Positions 29,701 through 37,885 of a DNA stretch of 39,635 bases are shown here, in pieces. The notes under the pieces were generated by a model. It had not been told where the DNA came from. It searched no databases and saw only the letters and a list, made by a program, of their open reading frames with translations. The DNA lies in contig CANHWU010000008.1 in the NCBI GenBank assembly GCA_947464415.1, forward strand, positions 1 to 39,635, read 5' to 3'. Numbering within the stretch: position 1 is the stretch's first letter; each line of letters begins with the position of its first letter. This DNA is from Flavobacteriales bacterium (GTDB taxonomy: Bacteria > Bacteroidota > Bacteroidia > Flavobacteriales_D > Sanyastnellaceae). Made by a program: the position numbers and the translations under genes.

Positions 29701-31092
29701 CGAAAAGCGATGGGAAAAAAATTAAAGGAAGAGCTCGACAAAATGAAGAGCATCTTTATGGAGGGTGCACAAGCCAAAGGCCATCCTGCGGACAAATTAG
29801 AAAAAATCTGGACCGACTGGGAAGCTTTTGCGAGCTACGCCTTCAACAAGTCTCACTCCACCTGTTACGCATGGATAGCTTTTCAAACGGGCTATCTCAA
29901 AGCCAATTATCCAGCGGAATACATGGCCGCGGCCATGACAGGATCGCTAACGGATTTGAAGCAAGTCACCTTTTTCATTCAAGACTGCAAGAAAAATAAA
30001 ATTCCAGTATTGGGTCCAGATGTGAATGAATCCGATGCCTTTTTCAATGTGAATAAAGACGGCGCCATACGATTTGGGTTAGCCGCTATCAAGGGCGTTG
30101 GAGAGAGCGCTGTGGAGAGCATTGTCGCAGAGAGGAAGAAAGGATATTTCAATTCGGTATTTGACTTCATGAAACGCATCGATGGCAGAACTAGCAATAA
30201 AAGAGTGATCGAAGGATTGGTGTTGAGCGGAGCGATGGACTCCTTTGGCATGCAGCGTTCCGCATTCTTCGCGATGGACAACAAGAACACCCCCTATCTG
30301 GAAACGCTCATCAAATACAGCAATGCTTGTCGTGAAGACCAAAGCAATGCCATGCATTCCTTGTTCGGTGACAGCGAAGAAAATAGCATTCCCGAACCCA
30401 CCGTTCCCGCCCATCAACCATGGGATAACCTAACACAACTCGCCCATGAAAAAGAGGTAGCCGGTATTTTCTTGAGCGGTCATCCCCTCGATGAATATCG
30501 CATGGAGATTGAAAATTTCTGCAGCAAAGGAGGACTCTCCTTATTGGAAGATCTCAAAGCCATCAGAGGAAGAGATCTCAAATTGGCGGGTATTATCAAA
30601 AACGTTCAACATCGTATTTCCAAGAACGGAAAACCGTTTGGCACTTTTGTGTTGGAGGATTTTACGGAGAGCAAGGAGTTCAGTTTATTCGGCGAAGATT
30701 ACATCAAATTCAAATCATTCTTGGAAGATCTATATCCTGTCATACTCGTTGGAAAATCGGCAGCGCGCTGGCAAAAGGCCGATCAGAAAGGTCCGGAAGA
30801 TTTGGAATTCAAAATCAGTAAAATTGAGCTTTTAAGTGAAGCGCGAACCAAATGGGGACGGTACTTGAATATCACCATCGATAAACATTTATTCAACATT
30901 GAACTCCTTCAAAAGCTAGACGACAACTTGATGAATGCCAAAGGAGGTGCGCAATTGAGAATTCGGGTGAAAGATGGAGAAAGTACCATCAATACCCTGT
31001 CAGGCAATAAAAATCAAATCCTCATCTCCGATGAAACGATAGATTTTTTAAAGTCTCTTGGTCAATTAGAATTTAGCATATCAGAAAATTAA
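26797..31092 (+). CDS. dnaE: DNA polymerase III alpha subunit with N-terminal DEDDh (DnaQ-like) exonuclease domain
   Basis: N-terminal exonuclease motifs [30 protein letters not shown]; PHP start [13 protein letters not shown]; polymerase motifs [24 protein letters not shown] and [45 protein letters not shown]. Confidence 0.97.
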   Translation: [1431 protein letters not shown]

Positions 31093-31787
31093 TGAAATAC
31101 CCTCTGCTCCTCTTTTTCGCCCTCCTTTTTCACTGCTCGCAAAGTCAATATCTCATTGTCACGAATGAATGGCTGCTGGGACAAGTAGATTACGCCAAGG
31201 ATGTGCGTTTCAAGACCATTCCCAAAAAATACGCCAGCAAGGAAAATCTCAAATTGTACAATACTGCCTTAGACTCCTTGATCAAAATGATTGGGCAGGC
31301 CAAAAAAGAGGGTATTGAATTGAAAGTAATTTCCGCCGTCAGAAGCTTCGGTGATCAAAGAAGAATTTGGAATACAAAATACGACGAGCGAAAAGCTAAA
31401 TTCAAAAACGATGTGGACATCGCGAAAGACATCCTCCAATACAGCTCGATGCCCGGAACATCACGACATCATTGGGGTACCGACATCGATTTGAACAGTC
31501 TCAGTCCAGAATATTTTACGAAAGGGAAAGGTAAAAAAGAATATGAATGGCTTTGTCTAAACGCAGAACGATTTGGATTCTACCAGCCCTACACTGCCGA
31601 TAAGAACAGAACCGGTTATCAATCTGAACCTTGGCATTGGTCGTTTTACCCGATTTCCCAACAGCTTCTTCAAGTGTACAATCAAAACATAAACTATAGT
31701 AATTTGGTAGGATTCAAAGGATCCTCCGCGGCCATCACCCTTGAGGTTATAAAGAATTACGTCAACGGAATTGCCATTGCTCCATGA
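31092..31787 (+). CDS. VanY-like D-alanyl-D-alanine carboxypeptidase (M15B)
   Basis: VISAVRSFGDQRRIW...PGTSRHHWGTDIDLNSL...EPWHWSFYP; ATG overlaps the dnaE TAA. Confidence 0.9.
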   Translation: MKYPLLLFFALLFHCSQSQYLIVTNEWLLGQVDYAKDVRFKTIPKKYASKENLKLYNTALDSLIKMIGQAKKEGIELKVISAVRSFGDQRRIWNTKYDERKAKFKNDVDIAKDILQYSSMPGTSRHHWGTDIDLNSLSPEYFTKGKGKKEYEWLCLNAERFGFYQPYTADKNRTGYQSEPWHWSFYPISQQLLQVYNQNINYSNLVGFKGSSAAITLEVIKNYVNGIAIAP

Positions 31788-32311
31788 AGAAATGGCCGTT
31801 GTATATCTTGCTATTTTTAGTAGTTGTACAAAAGAACAACTTTGAAAAATGGATTGCCAGCGGACAAATCATTTACAAAAAAATTCATCAAAACATCCTG
31901 CATCACTCTCAGAATAGACAAGAGCATTCCATCACATTGGTATTATCCAAGGAAGCTTTCCAAGAGGCCCACAAAGAAGAGCACGAACTTTATCTTCAAG
32001 AAAGATGGTATGATATACAATCCATCCAAAGCCAAGAAGACGATTCTGTTTTGGTAATATGTCAGGTGGATGATTGGGATACTTACCTTGCGGAATGGCT
32101 TCATATCCTCGATGAATCCAACTCAAATGATTCCAAAGACTATCCCGTCCATTCGAAATTAGCCAAAAGCTGGAGTTTTGAGCAGATTGTAATCATCACT
32201 TGTGGAATCGAGAGTTCAACAAGTCCCCAAATTCATTTCGTTTCTCTGCGCGCACTTATGCCCGAAATTCCGTGGATCAAAATGTCCACTCCACCGCCAT
32301 TGTTCAACTGA
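31784..32311 (+). CDS. Hypothetical protein with N-terminal hydrophobic segment
   Basis: Intact ORF overlapping the upstream gene by 4 nt, followed by a TonB-dependent receptor; no family recognised. Confidence 0.6.
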   Translation: MKKWPLYILLFLVVVQKNNFEKWIASGQIIYKKIHQNILHHSQNRQEHSITLVLSKEAFQEAHKEEHELYLQERWYDIQSIQSQEDDSVLVICQVDDWDTYLAEWLHILDESNSNDSKDYPVHSKLAKSWSFEQIVIITCGIESSTSPQIHFVSLRALMPEIPWIKMSTPPPLFN

Positions 32312-32352
32312 TTTCCATTTCCTACTTTTTTATAAATGAATCAAATTGATCA

Positions 32353-34593
32353 ATGAAAAAATACTTCATTGCGTTTTCCCTTTTTTACGCATACTGCGCT
32401 GGACTTTTGTCTCAGACGGAAAAAAAGGATAGCTTACAAGACCTACTGCTCAAGGAAGTGGTGATTGCTCCCACCTTATACAATCAAAACATAGGCAAAC
32501 TTCCTCAGCAAATTTTCAAAATCGGAAAGAAAGAAATCACCAACACCCAAAGCAGCAATACCGCAGATCTGCTGCAACAAAGTGGACAGGTATACATTCA
32601 AAAAAGTCAACAAGGTGGCGGTAGCATCACTTTGAGGGGATTGGAAGCCAATCGAAATGTCATCGTGATCGATGGCGTCAGAATGAACAACTTGATATAC
32701 CGGGGTGGTCACCTACATAATGTCATTACCACAGATATCAATGCGATAGAGAGCATCGAGGTGATGTTGGGTCCTGCCTCTTGTCAGTTTGGAAGTGACG
32801 CGATGGGAGGGGTTGTGTATATTACCACACCCAAACCGCAGTTTGCTGTAGTAGATCAAAATCAGTTCATCAAAGTCCATACACAAACGCGTTACACCTC
32901 CGCCAACAAAGGATTCTCGCAGCATTTTGATGTAGGGCTAGGCGGAATACAATGGGCCAGCTGGACCTCCTTCTCCTACTCACAATTCGGCGATTTAAAG
33001 AGCGGTAAAAATCTCAATCCTTTTTACCCTCAAGATTGGGGACAACGAAAATACTATGCAGCTCGTATCGATGGAAAAGACAGTTTATTGCTCAATGATG
33101 ACCCTACTTTACAGCGTGGAAGTGCCTATGAACAATATGATTTCATTCAAAAATTATCGTATCGACCCAACTTGAAAAATCTTCACACCTTGAATTATCA
33201 ACTCTCTAATTCAGGCAATGTCCCACGCTACGACCGCCTCAACAATCCAAGCATTGACGGCCTGCAATTTGCAGAATGGTATTACGGCCCTCAAACCAGA
33301 AACATGATAGCCTATCAATATCAACATACTTTTTCAAAAGGATTATTCAATCAATTGGATTGCAATATCAACCACCAACAATTGGAGGAAAGTCGCCATA
33401 CTCGAAAATTCGGCAATGATATCCTACAAAGCAGAACGGAAGATGTGTCAGTCCAAGGATTGAATGCATCCTTGTTGCATCTATCCAACCGGCATCAATG
33501 GCGATGGGGATTAGACCTGCAAAATAACCAACTTCAATCTACCGCCATCGCCACCGATATTGTTACTTCTGCTACTGATAAACTAGATACACGCTACCCC
33601 AACGGCGGGAATATTATGAGATCAATGGCCCTTTACTCCAGCCATCAATACAACATCAAGGATTGGCTCATTTTTACAGACGGACTTCGTGCGGGATATA
33701 CCCGATTGCAGTCCACCATCACTGATTTTTACTCCTTGGCCAATGCGGTGGAGCAGAACAATCCCACCTATTCTGGCTCCATAGGAATCACCGCACAACT
33801 GCGCAATATGCTGAATACTTCCTTCTTGGTATCGAGCGCCTATCGGGTTCCTAATGTCGATGACTTATCGAAAATTTTCGAGACAGCGGCGGGCACCATC
33901 ATCGTACCCAATGCGAATTTGCAACCTGAGAGAAGTCTGACATACGAATGGAATCTCAGAAAAGTTTTCGGAAATGTCGTTGCTATAGAAAACAACGCTT
34001 ACTATACCCAACTCAAGCAAACGATCGTGACCGATGCCTTCACTTACAACGGACAAGATTCTATTTTGTATGATGGCGTAATGAGTGAAGTGGTGGCCAA
34101 TCAAAACAAAGGCAAAGGATTTATCTACGGCAATGCCTTACAGGTACGCGCTCATTTCTTCAAGGATTGGACCACCAGCGCCACGGCCCATTACACCTAT
34201 GGTCGCATCTTTGAGAAAGATGCCAATGGTGCGGATTCCATTGCCCCGTTGGATCACATTCCGCCGCTGTTTGCTCGCTGGATGCTCACCTATCAGCATG
34301 ACAAAGTGAAAGCCGATTTTTATGTGCATTATCAGGGCTGGAAGCGATATGAAGACTACCGTTTGAATGCTGAGGACAATGAAGACTACTCGGCGCCCAA
34401 TGCACAAGGAGAGCTCACGGTGGGCATGCCCGCATGGTGCACCCTGAATGCGAGGGTACAATATGCGTTTTCACCTTTGGCCACAATCCAATTGGGAATT
34501 GAAAATATCCTTGACACCCAATACCGCACCTTTGCCAGCGGCATCCATGGTGCAGGGCGCAACTTGAATATTGCTTTCAATTTTCACTACTGA
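32353..34593 (+). CDS. TonB-dependent outer membrane receptor
   Basis: Plug domain: TADLLQQSGQVYIQKSQQGGGSITLRGLEANRNVIVIDGVRMNNLIYRGGHLHNVITTDINAIESIEVMLGPASCQFGSDAMGGVVYITT; C-terminal aromatic NIAFNFHY. Confidence 0.95.
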   Translation: MKKYFIAFSLFYAYCAGLLSQTEKKDSLQDLLLKEVVIAPTLYNQNIGKLPQQIFKIGKKEITNTQSSNTADLLQQSGQVYIQKSQQGGGSITLRGLEANRNVIVIDGVRMNNLIYRGGHLHNVITTDINAIESIEVMLGPASCQFGSDAMGGVVYITTPKPQFAVVDQNQFIKVHTQTRYTSANKGFSQHFDVGLGGIQWASWTSFSYSQFGDLKSGKNLNPFYPQDWGQRKYYAARIDGKDSLLLNDDPTLQRGSAYEQYDFIQKLSYRPNLKNLHTLNYQLSNSGNVPRYDRLNNPSIDGLQFAEWYYGPQTRNMIAYQYQHTFSKGLFNQLDCNINHQQLEESRHTRKFGNDILQSRTEDVSVQGLNASLLHLSNRHQWRWGLDLQNNQLQSTAIATDIVTSATDKLDTRYPNGGNIMRSMALYSSHQYNIKDWLIFTDGLRAGYTRLQSTITDFYSLANAVEQNNPTYSGSIGITAQLRNMLNTSFLVSSAYRVPNVDDLSKIFETAAGTIIVPNANLQPERSLTYEWNLRKVFGNVVAIENNAYYTQLKQTIVTDAFTYNGQDSILYDGVMSEVVANQNKGKGFIYGNALQVRAHFFKDWTTSATAHYTYGRIFEKDANGADSIAPLDHIPPLFARWMLTYQHDKVKADFYVHYQGWKRYEDYRLNAEDNEDYSAPNAQGELTVGMPAWCTLNARVQYAFSPLATIQLGIENILDTQYRTFASGIHGAGRNLNIAFNFHY

Positions 34594-34686
34594 TCTTTCT
34601 GTGCTGAAAAGCCACTATATCGGCTGAGGCATAGGCACCCCTATTCGCACCCCCTTTCTCGCGAAAGATCGCGACCACTTCGTGTG

Positions 34687-34710
34687 AGGAGGGGAGATTA
34701 GTCCCCTCCT
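34687..34710. other. Perfect 9-bp inverted repeat (hairpin without U-tract)
   Basis: AGGAGGGGA-GATTAG-TCCCCTCCT in the intergenic region. Confidence 0.6.
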
Positions 34711-34966
34711 GCATAACCAATGTCAACGTATGAGCCAAAACCATCACCATACAACACAAGGAGAGCGATAAAATCGTTGGTGCTATTTGCTCATCGCTTC
34801 GGTCAGATAGACATTATTCATTTCAGGGATTTTCTCAAATATATGGAAATAGAAAAATGGGAAGCCTTGATACTTCTGCGGAATTGCAATGGGAGGGAGT
34901 CTGGCCATCACCCTGATAGTTGCACCCATCGCAAGATAAATTTCGTTTTAAAAAGACCAATCCATT

Positions 34967-34974
34967 TATCTTTG
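34967..34974 (+). promoter_or_regulatory. -7 box TATCTTTG for the tRNA-Arg gene
   Basis: Exact TAnnTTTG, 7 nt before the first base of the tRNA. Confidence 0.7.
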
Positions 34975-34981
34975 CACCACT

Positions 34982-35056
34982 GGTCCCGTAGTATAATGGA
35001 TATTACATGGGTCTCCGGAACCCAGGATTTGCGTTCGATTCGCGACGGGATCACCA
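34982..35056 (+). tRNA. tRNA-Arg (anticodon CCG), CCA encoded
   Basis: Acceptor GGTCCCG/CGGGATC, D-arm GTATAATGGATATTAC, anticodon arm TGGGT-CTCCGGA-ACCCA (CCG), T-arm TTGCG-TTCGATT-CGCGA, discriminator A plus CCA. Confidence 0.95.
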
Positions 35057-35083
35057 AAATGGGGAGAAAGCTCCCCATTTTTC
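35057..35083 (+). terminator. Terminator after tRNA-Arg
   Basis: AATGGGGAG-AAAG-CTCCCCATT followed by TTTCTTT. Confidence 0.85.
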
Positions 35084-35110
35084 TTTCCCTCTCAACCTAG
35101 TGACTTCCGA

Positions 35111-37135
35111 TCAATCCTTTACGCATCGCACATAATACCCATCTCCCCAATCAGACTTCGTATTTTTATTTGGGCATGCCTTCAAATACAGCCCTTCTCG
35201 ATCATTGGAAACAGAAATAGACTTTACCGTCCCATCTTTCAACCAGTAATGCGTAGCCGCTTTATCTTCAATATACTTACCATTTGCTTGCCTATATGAT
35301 GCTCCCTTATTGGATTCCTGAAAAAGAATACGATTCACCTTTTGATCGTGCCCACCCCCATTGAGTAAACAATCGAAATCATCTGTACCAGCCAATCGCC
35401 ATCCATGAGGAGCGAGCATTCGATGATCCATAATGGCATATCCATTGAACAAGCGATAACTACCTGAGCATCGCTCTCCATTGGAAACATGAGCATAACA
35501 CCATGCGGGCATTTGCTGAGCCGCAGCAAGTCGCCATTTTTCTTCAGTGTCCGCAAAAAACAAAGTATCTCCATTAGGAAACTTTATCACATTCATAGGA
35601 TACTTCAAAAAAGAACATTCCCCTTTGTCCAAAGACAAATCTATCACTGAGCAAATTTCCGCATCGCTCGCGATATAATACACTTCACGACCTTTTCTAA
35701 AATGATAAGCATAAAATATACTAGGATCATCCGTAACCGATAGCGAATCATATTCGAAGGGCAACAACACCTTTCCCCCATAACCCAACAACCCCTTACG
35801 ACCTTCTTTATTGGTTATGGCCAAATAACGATGATCATTTACAGGGATAAAAGAAGCAGGAGGAGACAAGTTATCTAATTCCGCCAGTTCGCTGCTTTCT
35901 CCACCAAAGAGACACCGAAGATCGTACCAACCAAATTCTTGATCACTGAATCGTTCAACCCCATTAGCATCATAAAATTTTACGCTTCGTTGGCCATCTT
36001 GCTCAGTGAATACTCCAAATATTCCATAATGATCATAAGGAATGATAAGTTCAGATCCGCTGCAAATTTTTCTACCCGAATGAATGTAATACACTCCCAT
36101 ACCCTGCTTATCCCGATAAGTCACACAGGAATCATTGACCCAACGCCAGCTTTTCCATGAGGACAAATAAGGTTTAATCAAAGTACCATCAGATTGATCG
36201 ATATATAAATGGTAGGGTTCCAAATCATCTATGGACACATACATTGCTATATCGTCATTATTTATCACTTTTATGAAATCATATGCTTCAGAAAGTTCCT
36301 TACAACTGCCGTCCAAAAGATAGTAATTTCCCTTGGCATCACATCCAATCATGTAATTTTCATTGATCTTTTGAATGATTTGATAGTGAGAGGATGCTTG
36401 ATTTTTGGGCTTAATAGCAGGTAGATCACTCTCAATTTGGTCTATCCAAAACAAACAGTCTTTTATGGTCCATTGTTTTTTTTGCAACCGCCTACTAAAA
36501 AAACCACACCACTTTTCGTCGTATGACATTTGATGTTCTTTTAACCAAAGCTTGTATTGCTTCAAACTTTTCTGCTGGCAAGCCAAGAGTACAAATTGAC
36601 GAGCCGACTCTAATTTGGCGGTTATGAGCAATTGTTCTTCGTAAGTTAAATCTTCAAAAACACTTCGGTAAGTAGGTAACAACCATTGATAAATGGACTT
36701 CAATAAATCTTGGTCTGGAAATACCTTGGCATTGACCCATTCCAATAATTGAGGAGTAATTTTTGAATAATTCCCCATTGCCAATAGCAAATACCAAGCA
36801 CTGGTTACTTGACCTTCATAATTTTTATATTCAAACAATAAGCTTTGAACACCCGATTCTACCAACTGAACATAAGGGATCTCCTTTCTCTTAGGGAAAT
36901 TTTTTGGCACCGTCAAATCCAAAGAGGGTAATTCATATTTAACATAACCATCATCAATACCCAAAAGGTATTCTCGATAGGTTTCAACGGCACCAAATTC
37001 ATATCGCTGCCATTGACTCAAACCGATAGGTTTTAGCCATTTCGATATTTTTACTTCTTGCGTGGAGTGCGCTGATGCCAAATGGGGTAGAGCCCCGTAT
37101 AGGGTGAGGATCACCCAAAAAAAATGACTTTTCAT
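35111..37135 (-). CDS. Exported WG-repeat-like protein with C-terminal FISUMP-like domain
   Basis: Signal peptide MKSHFFWVILTLYGALPHLASA; NKEGRKGLLGYGGKVLLPFEYDSL (WG-like); C-terminal HGWRLAGTDDFDCLL...HYWLKDGTVKSISVSNDREGLYLKACPNKNTKSDWGDGYYVRCVKD. Confidence 0.7.
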   Translation of the reverse strand: MKSHFFWVILTLYGALPHLASAHSTQEVKISKWLKPIGLSQWQRYEFGAVETYREYLLGIDDGYVKYELPSLDLTVPKNFPKRKEIPYVQLVESGVQSLLFEYKNYEGQVTSAWYLLLAMGNYSKITPQLLEWVNAKVFPDQDLLKSIYQWLLPTYRSVFEDLTYEEQLLITAKLESARQFVLLACQQKSLKQYKLWLKEHQMSYDEKWCGFFSRRLQKKQWTIKDCLFWIDQIESDLPAIKPKNQASSHYQIIQKINENYMIGCDAKGNYYLLDGSCKELSEAYDFIKVINNDDIAMYVSIDDLEPYHLYIDQSDGTLIKPYLSSWKSWRWVNDSCVTYRDKQGMGVYYIHSGRKICSGSELIIPYDHYGIFGVFTEQDGQRSVKFYDANGVERFSDQEFGWYDLRCLFGGESSELAELDNLSPPASFIPVNDHRYLAITNKEGRKGLLGYGGKVLLPFEYDSLSVTDDPSIFYAYHFRKGREVYYIASDAEICSVIDLSLDKGECSFLKYPMNVIKFPNGDTLFFADTEEKWRLAAAQQMPAWCYAHVSNGERCSGSYRLFNGYAIMDHRMLAPHGWRLAGTDDFDCLLNGGGHDQKVNRILFQESNKGASYRQANGKYIEDKAATHYWLKDGTVKSISVSNDREGLYLKACPNKNTKSDWGDGYYVRCVKD

Positions 37136-37244
37136 AATGGACAGGATTTTAAGAACATTATTTTGTACTAAAAAACAACTACCACATTTGAACGCAAAAA
37201 GAGTGACTTTATTTTAATTATTGTTCCCTTGAATCTATACCATG

Positions 37245-37275
37245 AAAAAGGGAGCGCGATGCGCTCCCTTTTTAT
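37245..37275 (-). terminator. Bidirectional-looking terminator downstream of the Lys-rich small ORF
   Basis: AAAAAGGGAGCGC-GAT-GCGCTCCCTTTTT. Confidence 0.85.
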
Positions 37276-37283
37276 CTTAATAC

Positions 37284-37388
37284 TTAATCGTACTTCGGCT
37301 TCTTATCTCTCTTCTCAGCTCTCTTTTCCTTAGCCGTTTTAGTGGCCTCCTTCTTGGCCTCTTTTTTTGGTTCTTTTCCTTTTCCCAT
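37284..37388 (-). CDS. Small Lys-rich basic protein (34 aa; absent from the ORF track)
   Basis: MGKGKEPKKEAKKEATKTAKEKRAEKRDKKPKYD*; upstream TTTG-N19-TACTTTCG promoter-like sequence and downstream terminator. Confidence 0.7.
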   Translation of the reverse strand: MGKGKEPKKEAKKEATKTAKEKRAEKRDKKPKYD

Positions 37389-37441
37389 GATTTCAAAGTT
37401 TGTTCGAAAGTAAACACAAAAAATCAATTTCCAAATTCGAT

Positions 37442-37882
37442 TCACGAGAATTTTACCCAATACAAGGCATCTTCCATCAAGCGATGGTACATGACTATAT
37501 AATCGGATTCGCCTTTGTAATAAGGATCATCAATGATGGTTTGATCAATACGATACAAATGTATTTTTTTCAAATCCTCCTCAATACGGGCCTTCTCTCG
37601 CAAACTTTGCACATGATCAAAATCCATGCACAACAGAAGATCATACTGATCAAAAAATTCCAACTTAAATGGCTGCGCTCTGTGCGCGGAAATGTCCACC
37701 CCAAATTCTAGGGCTACTTTGATAGACAGTCGATGCGCGGGCTCTCCGTTATGGTACGCAGCTGTACCTGCGCTGTCCACTTGCATTGGTATTCCGAAAT
37801 CCTCACTCACCTTTTTCAGAATCCCTGCGGCCATGGGAGAACGACAGATATTACCCAAACAAATACATAAAATCTTTTTCAT
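37442..37882 (-). CDS. Low molecular weight protein-tyrosine phosphatase
   Basis: MKKILCICLGNICRSPMAAGILKK (P-loop CLGNICRS) and IDDPYYKGESDY. Confidence 0.95.
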   Translation of the reverse strand: MKKILCICLGNICRSPMAAGILKKVSEDFGIPMQVDSAGTAAYHNGEPAHRLSIKVALEFGVDISAHRAQPFKLEFFDQYDLLLCMDFDHVQSLREKARIEEDLKKIHLYRIDQTIIDDPYYKGESDYIVMYHRLMEDALYWVKFS

Positions 37883-37885
37883 CGC

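Noticed and set aside
34720-35100. 126-aa plus-strand ORF
   Set aside because: It runs through the tRNA-Arg gene and its terminator and has no recognisable domain; a chance open frame.
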